Assembly: GCA_021815365.1 (NCBI GenBank)
Contig: JAKAGZ010000001.1
Location: 124,001 to 188,000 of the forward strand
Direction of reading: 5' to 3'
Length of the DNA stretch: 64,000 bases
Source of the DNA: Bacteroidota bacterium
GTDB taxonomy: Bacteria > Bacteroidota > Ignavibacteria > Ignavibacteriales > Ignavibacteriaceae
This document shows positions 44,782 to 52,765 of the stretch, one piece after another. The notes under the pieces were generated by a model. That model made no database searches, was not told the origin of the DNA, and saw only the letters and a list, made by a program, of their open reading frames with translations. The position numbers were made by a program, and so were the translations under genes. How positions within the stretch are numbered: position 1 is the first letter of the stretch; the number at the start of each line of letters is the position of its first letter.

Positions 44782-45296
44782 AGTAAACTTTCCTCAAGAT
44801 TAATTTTGGTTATTAAATTTATTCTTTTGCAAAAATGTATAAATGCATCGACAATATTACTATTATTTTTGATTTCTTTTATGGGAAAAGGATCGTCAAT
44901 TAAAGGCATAGCCCAATCTAATAATCTATAACCTTCGACATATATGTGTATATGATGCTCATCATAATCAAACCATTTTCCAGCATACTTATGTAATACT
45001 GCTGGAACTTTGTCATTAGCGATCTCTGGGTTTTTATGTTTACCAAAATAGTTTATTCTTATCAGTCCAATTTTAGTTTGATCCTCTTGGTTGTGTAAAT
45101 CAAATTTGAGACTAAATTTTGAACTTTGCTTTACCTCCACCATAAAAAGAAATTCATTATCTGCTTCTGAACCAAGAAGATATCTTAGGTTAAATGGAAA
45201 CTGTTGTCGAATTGTAACAGTATCTGTTAGCTGATCATTCAATAATATTTTCTTTGGCAGTTGTAACAAATGGTTTGCTTCTTCATTAGTAAACAT
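44778..45296 (-). CDS. DUF6978-like protein paired with DUF1828 protein
   Basis: 172 residues with no catalytic motif I can assign. Features: TVTIRQQFPFNLRYLLGSE, KFDLHNQEDQTKIGLIRINYFGKHKNPE, YDEHHIHIYVEGYRLLDWAMPL. The layout matches what is called DUF6978, usually encoded just ahead of a DUF1828 protein, as here. It starts 2 bp after the stop of a 35-codon ORF copied from the end of hsdM and ends overlapping the DUF1828 start by 4 bp. Confidence 0.65.
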   Translation of the reverse strand: MFTNEEANHLLQLPKKILLNDQLTDTVTIRQQFPFNLRYLLGSEADNEFLFMVEVKQSSKFSLKFDLHNQEDQTKIGLIRINYFGKHKNPEIANDKVPAVLHKYAGKWFDYDEHHIHIYVEGYRLLDWAMPLIDDPFPIKEIKNNSNIVDAFIHFCKRINLITKINLEESLL

Positions 45297-45298
45297 AT

Positions 45299-45406
45299 TC
45301 AGTGTCCCAATTTTTGAAAAATCCCTTTTAATTCTTTATCAATTTCTTTTTGTTCCTGCTCAAGCTCTTTTAAGTCTTCGAGTATTTCGCCTTTCGTTCG
45401 GTTCAT
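45299..45406 (-). pseudogene. Duplicated 3' end of hsdM (35-codon ORF)
   Basis: Reads MNRTKGEILEDLKELEQEQK, then EIDKELKGIFQKLGH, almost the same as the last 32 residues of HsdM (GEILEDLKELEQEQKEIDKE and LKDIFQKLGY). It opens with ATG overlapping the DUF1016 gene's stop (ATGA) and ends 2 bp before the DUF6978-like start. It is a remnant showing that the DUF1016 gene lies between two copies of the hsdM tail; it might still be translated as a coupling peptide. Confidence 0.85.
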
Positions 45407-46491
45407 TTTTTTCTTGTTGTTTTAAGAACAGTCGTAAGTTCAGCTTCTAATTCTTCAACAGAAGGCAGAGCAGATTTGAACTTTGACGGAAGTTTTTTAA
45501 CCAGCTTATACTTTGCAACTCCGATTGGTTTGGATAAACTACGCAAAGAATACTCAGCAATAATCCTGTTTTTGGATTTACATAGAATCAACCCGATAGA
45601 TGGATTATCTTTCTCAGATTTCAGAGTTGAGTCAATACCAGATAAGTAAAAATTCATTTTACCGGCATATTCGGGTAAGAACTCACCTGTTTTCAAATCA
45701 ACCACAACAAAACAATGAAGCTTATAGTTGTAGAATAGCAAATCTAATGCATAATCTTTATCACCTATTTTAATTCGATATTGATTACCAATAAATGCAA
45801 ACCCTTTACCAAGTTCCAGCATTAACTTTGAGATATTTTTTATAAGAAAATTTTCAAGTTCAACTTCTTTTAATTGTTCATCCAATCCCCAGATGTCAAT
45901 TATATAAGGGTCTTTCAATGTCTGGTTAGCAAGTTCGGAAACAGGGGAAGGCAAGGATTGTTTAAAATTGGTTACTGCTTTGCCGCTGCGGTTATAAAGA
46001 TCCGATTCAATCTGATTCAGCAGGACATTACGCGACCATCCGTTCTCGATCGTTTTAAGTACATACCATTCTCTCTCAGTTTTATTCTTTACTTTTTCCA
46101 ATAATGTGATATGATGATACCAGGGAATTTGTGCAAGTGGTTCTTGCACAATTATATCTTTCAGATGACTTCCTTTTGTTTGTGCAAGCGGTTCTTGCAC
46201 AAATTCAGGGTAGGATTCAGCAAATTTCCTCATATATAGCAGATTTCTCCGCGATAGTCCTTTTACTTCCGGGAATTCATAAGATAAATCCTTTGCCAGT
46301 TTGGAGATTACTTTACTGCCCCATCCCAGCAATTTTTGTTTCTTAAGAATTGTTCTCCCAATATCCCAATAAAGAATAAGCAGCGTTTTGTTTGCAGAGA
46401 GAGCAACAGCGTACCGTGCCTGCATAATTTTTTTCTTTATTTCATCCAGAAATAAAGTGTATTCCTTCAAAGTTAAATTTTCTTTCTTCAT
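45403..46491 (-). CDS. DUF1016 / YhcG-like PD-(D/E)xK nuclease
   Basis: 362 residues from the ATG at 46491; a TTG five codons earlier is also open. The N-terminal DUF1016_N domain (YAVALSANKTLLILYWDIGRTI... GLSRRNLLYMRKFAESYPE) is followed by a PD-(D/E)xK domain with YALDLLFYNYKLHCFVVVDLKTGEF (D...D.K). YhcG-like proteins are predicted nucleases often found inside restriction loci. A VQEPLAQ motif occurs twice, 17 residues apart, each encoded by a 23-bp hairpin. The gene is bracketed by two copies of the hsdM tail. Confidence 0.92.
   Translation of the reverse strand: MKKENLTLKEYTLFLDEIKKKIMQARYAVALSANKTLLILYWDIGRTILKKQKLLGWGSKVISKLAKDLSYEFPEVKGLSRRNLLYMRKFAESYPEFVQEPLAQTKGSHLKDIIVQEPLAQIPWYHHITLLEKVKNKTEREWYVLKTIENGWSRNVLLNQIESDLYNRSGKAVTNFKQSLPSPVSELANQTLKDPYIIDIWGLDEQLKEVELENFLIKNISKLMLELGKGFAFIGNQYRIKIGDKDYALDLLFYNYKLHCFVVVDLKTGEFLPEYAGKMNFYLSGIDSTLKSEKDNPSIGLILCKSKNRIIAEYSLRSLSKPIGVAKYKLVKKLPSKFKSALPSVEELEAELTTVLKTTRKK
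46129..46203. repeat. Two hairpin-forming repeats inside the DUF1016 gene
   Basis: TTGTGCAAG-TGGTT-CTTGCACAA (46129-46151) and TTGTGCAAG-CGGTT-CTTGCACAA (46180-46202), both with perfect 9-bp arms, 51 bp apart and in frame. Each encodes VQEPLAQ. One copy looks like a tandem duplication. Confidence 0.75.
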
Positions 46492-46509
46492 CTTAAATTC
46501 AATCAATAA

Positions 46510-48078
46510 CTAATAACCCAGCTTTTGAAAAATATCTTTCAGTTCTTTATCAATTTCCTTCTGTTCCTGTTCAAGTTCTTTTAAGTCTTCGAGTATTTCG
46601 CCGATAGGTCTGTATGTTTCTTCTTCTGCTGTATGTATGTAACGGGTTGGAGATAAGTTGTAATCATTCTTAACTATCTCATCCTTGTCAATTATCTTGC
46701 TAAACCTTTCTGTTTCTTTCCAGTTGAGATAAGCATCAACAATCTTATTCTGGTTTTCATCAGGAATAAAATTTTTCGGCTGCCCTTTCTGGAATTCTTT
46801 AGAAGCGTTAACCAGCAAAACTTTATTCTTTTTAGCTTTATCTTTTTTTTTGTTAAGAAACAAAACAATCCCCGGCGCTGAAGTATTGTAGAAAAGATTT
46901 TCAGGTAAGTATAGTGCGCCTTCGATTAAATCCTGTTCAACAAACCACTTTCTGATTTCTTTTTCCCTGTTAGTCATCTGGTTGCCGGAACCTCGTGAGA
47001 CTGCACCAGTATCGAGAACAATTCCTGCTCTTCCATTATCGTTTAAAGATGCAAGAATATGTTGTGCCCATCCCCAGTCCGCTGTCCCGTTTGGCGGAAA
47101 GCCCGCCGGAAATCTTTCAAGCTCGTCATTCTCATAAGTTGATTGATTAAAATTGCTTTGATTCCACATTGGATTAGCCGTAACAAGATCAAATTTTCTT
47201 AGTCTGTTTCTTTCCTTTCCTGAAGTTACGGATTCCCGAAACTTCGGTGAGTTCATAGTATCACCAATTTCGATTTGTCCTTCCATATCGTGAATAACTG
47301 TATTCATATTAGCCATAGCCCAGGTAGTTGCAATATACTCCTGCCCGTATAATTTTAAAGGTGCATACTTTTGTTTTGATCTTAGGTACATTTTTTCCTG
47401 AAGAACTAACTGACATTTGATAAGCAGTCCAGCCGAGCCGCAGCAAGGATCGTAAACTTGCATTCCGGGTTCAGGATCGAGAATACGGGCAATTATCATT
47501 CCGACTTCTTTGGGAGTATAAAATTCACCAGCGCTTTGTCCTCCGCCTTCGGCAAATTTTCTTATAAGATATTCATAGCTTCTTCCAATGATATCAGGTT
47601 CAACATCTTTAAGACCTAAACGCTTTTTACTAATTTCTTCAATCAGGTTGCTAAGCTTATCATCATCAATATCTCTTTGCCCGTGTGTAGTAGCGTTAAA
47701 ATCAACTCTGTCAATTATCCCCTGTAAGCGGGGGTTTTCTCTTGCAATCTCTCTGAGTTTATTAGTTAATTCCTCCCCAATTTTCGTTGAGAGTTTTCGA
47801 ATTACTGACCAGGTGGAATCTTCGATCTTATCGGGTCTAAATGGAATATAAAAGCGAATGAGCTTTCTGTCTTTCCCAATCAGCCTGTATGCTTTTTCTT
47901 TTGAGCCGATCTTATCTGCAATTCGCTGGACTTCATCATCGAATACATCGCAGAGTCGTTTTGTAAAAATTAAGGGGAGAATAAAGTCTTTGTACTTAGC
48001 CGCATCTTGCGCTCCCCTGATAGCACAAGCCGCATCCCATATCCAGGACTCGAGAGATTTGGAATTGTTAATACTCAT
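46510..48078 (-). CDS. hsdM: Type I restriction-modification methyltransferase HsdM
   Basis: 522 residues. N-terminal helical domain ending FAEGGGQSAGEFYTPKEVGMII. SAM motif I is VYDPCCGSAGLL, and motif IV is ANPMWNQSNF instead of the common NPPF/NPPY; the NPMW form occurs in a normal HsdM subgroup and need not mean loss of activity. The C-terminal coiled coil (EDLKELEQEQKEIDKELKDIFQKLGY) contacts HsdS. First gene of the locus in transcription order; its last ~100 bp are duplicated at 45303-45400. Confidence 0.95.
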   Translation of the reverse strand: MSINNSKSLESWIWDAACAIRGAQDAAKYKDFILPLIFTKRLCDVFDDEVQRIADKIGSKEKAYRLIGKDRKLIRFYIPFRPDKIEDSTWSVIRKLSTKIGEELTNKLREIARENPRLQGIIDRVDFNATTHGQRDIDDDKLSNLIEEISKKRLGLKDVEPDIIGRSYEYLIRKFAEGGGQSAGEFYTPKEVGMIIARILDPEPGMQVYDPCCGSAGLLIKCQLVLQEKMYLRSKQKYAPLKLYGQEYIATTWAMANMNTVIHDMEGQIEIGDTMNSPKFRESVTSGKERNRLRKFDLVTANPMWNQSNFNQSTYENDELERFPAGFPPNGTADWGWAQHILASLNDNGRAGIVLDTGAVSRGSGNQMTNREKEIRKWFVEQDLIEGALYLPENLFYNTSAPGIVLFLNKKKDKAKKNKVLLVNASKEFQKGQPKNFIPDENQNKIVDAYLNWKETERFSKIIDKDEIVKNDYNLSPTRYIHTAEEETYRPIGEILEDLKELEQEQKEIDKELKDIFQKLGY

Positions 48079-48456
48079 AAAATATTATTGGAAAATAAAA
48101 ATTTCTGAATCAGAAAATATCTTTTGTGTTTTACGCCAACTCATCACCCCCGCCAAGAAATGAAAAATGGATGGGAGTGTAATTTAATCTGAATTAATAA
48201 TAATCCACGAACACCCTGCCAGATTAAGTTAAAATGATTATCAAAACTACGTTTCAAAATAAGGAAATTGATTAACTAAATCTAACATTTTTAATTAGTA
48301 AAGGACCCTCGCATTGTGTGTTATTGCAATTTAATACTAAAGAATTTAGTTTGCTGAGAAACAAGTGCGTGAATTAGCAGCCTTTCCCTTGATCTGCTGC
48401 ATAAGCATTTGTTTTGTCAAAAAGCGATGTTGAAAATAGCTTAAGGAAAATGAACT
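48079..48456. other. Non-coding divergent gap upstream of hsdM
   Basis: 378 bp without a gene. It must hold the promoters of hsdM (minus) and of the membrane protein at 48457 (plus). No operator-like palindrome or recognised regulatory RNA was seen. Confidence 0.45.
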
Positions 48457-48840
48457 ATGGGCTACCCGGTAAAAACTTCTTCTGATAACTGGCTTAATAA
48501 AGCCATCGAATTATATTATAGAAGAGTAAGCATCAGCATTATTGACGATGATAATTATGGGGTTAAAGATTCAAAAGACATAAGAAAAATTTTCAGTACG
48601 TCTACAATGCAGCAGACCGAATTATTAATAATGTACGGTTTTTATGTGCTGGCAATTGTCTGCGTTGTATTGCTGGTGATGAGTTTCTCTCTTGCTTATT
48701 CTTATGCGAAAGTTTTGGGAATTGTATTATCGTCTGTTGGAATTATTGTTTGTCTATTTATCCCGCGTTACTACCTGAAAAAGAATAAAGCAGCTAAAAT
48801 TATTTTGCGTGAAGACGGAATTGATGTTAAGTTTAATTAA
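48457..48840 (+). CDS. Small membrane protein of unknown family
   Basis: 127 residues. The N-terminal ~60 residues are soluble and charged (NKAIELYYRRVSISIIDDDNYGVKDSKDIRKIFSTS). Two membrane helices follow (LLIMYGFYVLAIVCVVLLVMSF and VLGIVLSSVGIIVCLFI), then a basic loop YYLKKNKAAKI and a short tail. No family recognised. Convergent with the AI-2E transporter gene and divergent from hsdM, so a link to restriction is possible but unsupported. Confidence 0.65.
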   Translation: MGYPVKTSSDNWLNKAIELYYRRVSISIIDDDNYGVKDSKDIRKIFSTSTMQQTELLIMYGFYVLAIVCVVLLVMSFSLAYSYAKVLGIVLSSVGIIVCLFIPRYYLKKNKAAKIILREDGIDVKFN

Positions 48841-48875
48841 CGACCTTAACTTACTAACTGAACTTACGCAGATAG

Positions 48876-48972
48876 AGAGATGACATCTTTTGCATTTAAA
48901 AAAATTACCGATAAAAACAGTATTACTTCCGAAAAAATAAATATCTGCTTTCCTACAAAAGATGTCATCTCT
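48876..48972. repeat. 97-bp element with 17-bp perfect terminal inverted repeats
   Basis: AGAGATGACATCTTTTG (48876-48892) and CAAAAGATGTCATCTCT (48956-48972) are exact inverted copies around a 63-bp AT-rich centre. It lies between two convergent genes. The arm core is the same as in the hairpins at 5907 and 33811, so it may be a terminator whose loop was enlarged or a tiny inverted-repeat element. Confidence 0.7.
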
Positions 48973-49031
48973 TACTTCGCTATTATTTCCTCGTCTACCT
49001 GTGCGCTTCCTGCTTCGCAAGGCGAGCCGAC

Positions 49032-50189
49032 TCAGGTGCGAGGTGAGCCCATCAGGTCGCTGATGAATTTCAGATTTTTAGATTCTGAATTTGAAATAAT
49101 GATTTTAATAATTGCCGTCAACGGAACCGAAAGAAGCATACCTGCAACTCCCCATATGTATCCCCACACGAGGACTGAAAGCAGTATCAGCATCGGGTTC
49201 AGGTTCAGTCTTTTTCCAATAACCGCCGGTTCTGCTACATTGAAGAACAGCGTTTGAATACCTGCCATAACAAGTGCAATCAGCAAAGCATAACCAACGG
49301 AACCGGATTGGATCAGAACTATAACAGCAGGCAAAATTAATGCTATTGCAGAACCTATTGATGGTATAAAGTTTAACAGGAAGGTAAATATTCCCCAGAT
49401 CACCGGGAAGTCAACTCCGAAAGCAGCCAGCAGTAATGCGACAATAATCCCCGCTGACAAATTAATTGCTATCTTTGCTATTATATATTTCTTTATCTGG
49501 TCATTGATCTCCCTGAAAGTATTGGAAAGCCGTTCTTCCTTTTCATGCTTTTCGATATTGTATTTATTTCCCATCCATTGGTCAATTTCGGATGCTGCTT
49601 CGGGCACACTTCCATATTTCTTTTTTATTTCCTTTAGCTCTGGCTTTACTTTTTTGTAGACATACCTTTTCCTTATGGCTTCATAAATTGTTGTATGCCC
49701 GGTGACTACAAAAATGAAAAACAGCAGGATGAAAAAAATGTTTTGAAGGAAAGAAAAAGTTGAATTAAAAACACTTCCGGCGAGAAGTTTATAGTCTATC
49801 TCGGCAGCCAGGTTTTGAATTGAAAAATTTTTGAAAAACTGATCTTGTATTCCGAGCGAAGCGGCGGTCGAGATGACGATCTTATTAAGCTTATCGGCAT
49901 AAACCGGGAGCTGTGCACCAAACCTGCTGAAGGTGTCAATTACAAAGTAGGAAATTCCCCAGGCAAAAAATGCTATGATTATAACATCTGCAATTATAGA
50001 AATGAACTGCGGGATCTTTTTCTTCTCCAAAAAATTATTCAGCGGGTTGAAAAGGAAAAAAAGGAAGTAAGCAATTACAAAGGGAATAAATATATTCTGC
50101 AGCTCCTTTAAAATGAAGGCTATAAAAACAAGCCCGATCACAACTACAAAAAATTTTACTGTTTTGTCCAGAATTATTTTTTTTGCCAT
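49032..50189 (-). CDS. AI-2E family transporter (PerM-like)
   Basis: 385 residues with about eight membrane helices and the large soluble loop between helices 3 and 4 typical of the family (VFVVTGHTTIYEAIRKRYVYKKVKPELKEIKKK...). The C-terminal signature is FPVIWGIFTFLLNFIPSIGSAIALILPAVIVL with EPAVIGKRLNLNPMLILLSVLVWGYIWGVAGMLLSVPLTAI. Family members export varied small molecules; a role with autoinducer-2 is proven only for a few. The C-terminus ends in GC-rich palindromic DNA near 49000-49050. Confidence 0.92.
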   Translation of the reverse strand: MAKKIILDKTVKFFVVVIGLVFIAFILKELQNIFIPFVIAYFLFFLFNPLNNFLEKKKIPQFISIIADVIIIAFFAWGISYFVIDTFSRFGAQLPVYADKLNKIVISTAASLGIQDQFFKNFSIQNLAAEIDYKLLAGSVFNSTFSFLQNIFFILLFFIFVVTGHTTIYEAIRKRYVYKKVKPELKEIKKKYGSVPEAASEIDQWMGNKYNIEKHEKEERLSNTFREINDQIKKYIIAKIAINLSAGIIVALLLAAFGVDFPVIWGIFTFLLNFIPSIGSAIALILPAVIVLIQSGSVGYALLIALVMAGIQTLFFNVAEPAVIGKRLNLNPMLILLSVLVWGYIWGVAGMLLSVPLTAIIKIIISNSESKNLKFISDLMGSPRT

Positions 50190-50285
50190 ATCACTTTTTT
50201 AGTTATTTTTATTGATAAATAACTTAAGTTAGAAATACATAGAACGCAATAGTAGGTTTCTTTATTTAACAAAACAGGATTGTAT

Positions 50286-51284
50286 ATGAAAACAAAATCT
50301 ATTCTCATCTTTTTGCTTCTTACAACTATTTTTGCAGGAGGGACAAACGCACAGCTTTATTTCAGCAAAGAACCTCTTGCTCATACTTTTTCAATTGTGG
50401 CGAGGGATCCTGAGACAGGGGAAATGGGAGTTGCGGTTCAGTCACACTGGTTTTCGGTTGGTTCGCTTGTAACCTGGGGCGAAGCGGGGGTAGGAGTTGT
50501 TGCAACTCAGTCTTTTGTTAATCCTTCTTTCGGTCCGCGCGGGCTTGCGTTATTAAAGAACGGCTTAACAGCAAAGCAGGCTGTTGATATGCTGATCGCA
50601 AATGACGAAGGAAGGGATCTCCGTCAGCTTGCAATTCTTGACAGCAAAGGAAATGTCGCAGCATACACCGGTAAAAATTGTATTCCCCCTGCAGGAGATA
50701 TACAGGGAGATAATTTTTCCTGCCAGGCAAACCTGATGCTGAATGATAAAGTATGGCCTGCTATGGCAAAAGCATTTGAGGATTCAAAAGGTCAGCCGCT
50801 TGCGGAAAGATTGATAGCAGCACTCGAAGCGGGGCAGTCAGTCGGCGGAGATATCCGCGGTAAACAATCTGCGGCTATTTTAGTTGTGAGAGGAAAATCA
50901 ACCGGGAAAATCTGGGAGGACAGGCTAATTGATCTTCGTGTTGAAGACAGCAATCACCCGATAAGTGAACTGAAAAGATTATTAAAAGTTCACCGCGCTT
51001 ACGATCATATGAATGCAGGCGACCTTGCGGTTGAGCATAATGATATGAAGCTTGCTATGAAAGAATATTCAACTGCTGAAGAAATGTTCCCGGACAATGC
51101 AGAAATGAAATTCTGGCATGCGGTAACTTTAACAAACACCGGCAAGCTCGATGAAGCGCTCCCGATCTTTAAAAAAGTTTTTGCGATGGATAAAAACTGG
51201 GCAATACTTACACCGAGATTAATTAAAATCGGACAGCTAAAAACAGATGAAACAGGACTGAAAAAAATTTTAGCACAGCAGTAA
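50286..51284 (+). CDS. Secreted DUF1028 (Ntn-hydrolase-like) protein with TPR tail
   Basis: 332 residues from the ATG at 50286; a TTG two codons earlier is unlikely. A signal peptide (MKTKSILIFLLLTTIFAGGTNA) is followed by DUF1028 (TFSIVARDPETGEMGVAVQSHWFSVGSLVTWGEAGVGVVATQS), a family with an Ntn-hydrolase-like fold. The C-terminal ~90 residues form TPR-like helices (AVEHNDMKLAMKEYSTAEEMFPDNAEMKFWHAVTL). It probably works in the periplasm; the substrate is not known. Confidence 0.9.
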   Translation: MKTKSILIFLLLTTIFAGGTNAQLYFSKEPLAHTFSIVARDPETGEMGVAVQSHWFSVGSLVTWGEAGVGVVATQSFVNPSFGPRGLALLKNGLTAKQAVDMLIANDEGRDLRQLAILDSKGNVAAYTGKNCIPPAGDIQGDNFSCQANLMLNDKVWPAMAKAFEDSKGQPLAERLIAALEAGQSVGGDIRGKQSAAILVVRGKSTGKIWEDRLIDLRVEDSNHPISELKRLLKVHRAYDHMNAGDLAVEHNDMKLAMKEYSTAEEMFPDNAEMKFWHAVTLTNTGKLDEALPIFKKVFAMDKNWAILTPRLIKIGQLKTDETGLKKILAQQ

Positions 51285-51330
51285 ATTTTTCAAGTCCATA
51301 AGCTTGCTGAAAGATATTAGATGTTTCTTT

Positions 51331-51418
51331 CAAAGTCACTAAGGCACGAAGAAATTTTGAGAAACTGGATAAACACACTTAGTGTCTTGGTGCCTTCTGC
51401 CGAAGGCATCACTTTGTG
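51331..51418. repeat. Inverted repeat with a palindrome inserted in one arm
   Basis: Left arm 51331-51351, right arm 51378-51392 plus 51411-51416. The right arm matches the left except that an 18-bp palindromic piece, CCTTCTGCCGAAGGCATC (51393-51410), splits it. Without that piece the two arms pair along about 21 bp with three mismatches. Confidence 0.65.
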
Positions 51419-51451
51419 AGTGGCAAAAAAGAGTCACTTGCGTAATATCAG

Positions 51452-51697
51452 TTAACTAAACAAAATTTCTATCAATTCTTCCTTTTTAACTTTTGATTGT
51501 AGCGAGATGTCGTTAAGAATATTATTTAAAGTTCCTATTTTTATAGGATTGTGGTTAGGAATAGTAATATGATGTTCGCCATCAAAATACTTTTTTTTAA
51601 GTCTTATATGACTTCCCTTTTGTCGTGTAATTTCATAACCCAATTTTAATAATTGTTTAATAATAAAATCAGCAGAAACATTTCGTGGGATTTTCAC
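51452..51697 (-). CDS. HicA-like (YcfA) toxin
   Basis: 81 residues of the HicA/YcfA family: DFIIKQLLKLGYEITRQKGSHIRLKKKYFDGEHHITIPNHNPIKIGTLNNIL. The catalytic His lies in QKGSH. Longer at the C-terminus (QSKVKKEELIEILFS) than the copy at 15797. The antitoxin gene lies upstream with a 4-bp overlap. Second HicAB-type system in the window and not closely similar to the first. Confidence 0.88.
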   Translation of the reverse strand: MKIPRNVSADFIIKQLLKLGYEITRQKGSHIRLKKKYFDGEHHITIPNHNPIKIGTLNNILNDISLQSKVKKEELIEILFS

Positions 51698-51903
51698 GCA
51701 GCAATAATTTCTTCTTTTACATAATGTATTCTTATAATCTTGGGCATGTTTTCAGCCTCAAAATGACAGGCAACTGCCTCCCTGATATTTTCTTTCAAAT
51801 CTTCTAATGATTCACCTTCAGTAAAAATAGATTCCCCCAGCGCTTTAGCTTCGTAACCACCCTCAGGCGAATCTTGCACTACAAAAAGAATCTCATTATT
51901 CAT
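51694..51903 (-). CDS. HicB-like antitoxin (short form)
   Basis: 69 residues: EILFVVQDSPEGGYEAKALGESIFTEGESLEDLKENIREAVACHFE, the HicB-like partial RNase H fold with the typical EGxSLEDLKENIREA helix. Pairs with the HicA-like toxin whose start it overlaps by 4 bp (ATGA-type). No separate DNA-binding domain. Confidence 0.87.
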   Translation of the reverse strand: MNNEILFVVQDSPEGGYEAKALGESIFTEGESLEDLKENIREAVACHFEAENMPKIIRIHYVKEEIIAA

Positions 51904-51989
51904 ATACTAATTCCTTTAACGTGAATTAAAATAAAAAAAAGTGTTTTGAAAGTAAACCTGTCAATTGCCAACAGGGAAAGCCGGTCCCC

Positions 51990-52010
51990 CCAGAATTGGT
52001 CACTCTGTGA
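51990..52010 (+). repeat. Dispersed repeat copy 3 (CCAGAATTGGTCAC type)
   Basis: CCAGAATTGGTCACTCTGTG plus one A, in the gap between the HicB-like gene and the TauE/SafE gene. Matches 613-632 and 37357-37380. Confidence 0.55.
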
Positions 52011-52015
52011 AAAAA

Positions 52016-52765
52016 TTAAAACACTCCGAGCAATTTCAAAGACATAGTCAAAACGGCGACGATCAAAACAATCTTAATTACCTTTTCACCTTTCTTTACA
52101 GAAAATTTTACTGCCCACCATGCGCCTGCAGCATTGCCCGCCGCAAGTACCAGGCTTAGCAGCCAGTTCACATTTTTGGTAAAAATAAATATGAGCATTG
52201 CAGGGATCGTATAAATGAATACGATAAAAACCTTGTGCATGTTTACGTAAATGAGATTCAGCTTCATCAGCCTCTGAAGCGCTGCCATTAAAATAAATCC
52301 TACGCCGACCTGGATAAATCCACCGTAAAACCCGATACCGAACATGGCAAAGTATGCACTCAATGGAATTTTTTTGTTGTTGTGCTGTGAATCAAGTATT
52401 TTCTTCTGCGGGATTATCATCGAAATAATTATGCCGATCATTATCACTCCAAGAATTTTCTGAAAGATCGCATCACTTAGCTTTACAGCAAGCAGTGCGC
52501 CAATGACAGCGCCCGGCAGAGTTAGCAGCGAAAGCTTCAGGCTAATATTGAACTGCTCATATTTTTCTTTCTTAAATGAGTAGACTGCCGAAATATTCTG
52601 AATAAAAATTGCTACACGGTTTGTGCCGTTGGCAAGCGCAGAATCTAATCCGAGAAAGATCAATGTGGGCAACGTAAGCGTTGAACCACCGCCGGCATTC
52701 ACATTTATAAATCCTGCCAGCAGTCCTACGCCAAAAAGAATTAATAGAGAAAGATAATCGGGCAA
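52016..52765 (-). CDS. TauE/SafE (TSUP) family membrane transporter
   Basis: 249 residues, about eight membrane helices in two related halves. The first-half signature GLLAGFINVNAGGGSTLTLPTLIFLGLDSALANGTNR and second-half FYGGFIQVGVGFILMAALQRLMKLNLIYVNMHKVF are typical of TSUP transporters, which move sulfur-containing or organic anions such as sulfite or sulfoacetate. The substrate cannot be told from context. Confidence 0.92.
   Translation of the reverse strand: MPDYLSLLILFGVGLLAGFINVNAGGGSTLTLPTLIFLGLDSALANGTNRVAIFIQNISAVYSFKKEKYEQFNISLKLSLLTLPGAVIGALLAVKLSDAIFQKILGVIMIGIIISMIIPQKKILDSQHNNKKIPLSAYFAMFGIGFYGGFIQVGVGFILMAALQRLMKLNLIYVNMHKVFIVFIYTIPAMLIFIFTKNVNWLLSLVLAAGNAAGAWWAVKFSVKKGEKVIKIVLIVAVLTMSLKLLGVF

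Noticed and set aside
47536-47551. ctccgccttcggc in hsdM as another palindromic insert
   Set aside because: It encodes the conserved FAEGGGQSAGEFYTP motif and lacks the second arm.
46510-48078. NPMW in HsdM motif IV as an inactivating mutation
   Set aside because: This form occurs in a regular subgroup of HsdM proteins and the rest of the enzyme is complete.
48880-49257. Plus-strand ORF through the 97-bp inverted-repeat element into the transporter gene
   Set aside because: Antisense to a well-supported transporter and spanning a repeat; no ribosome site.
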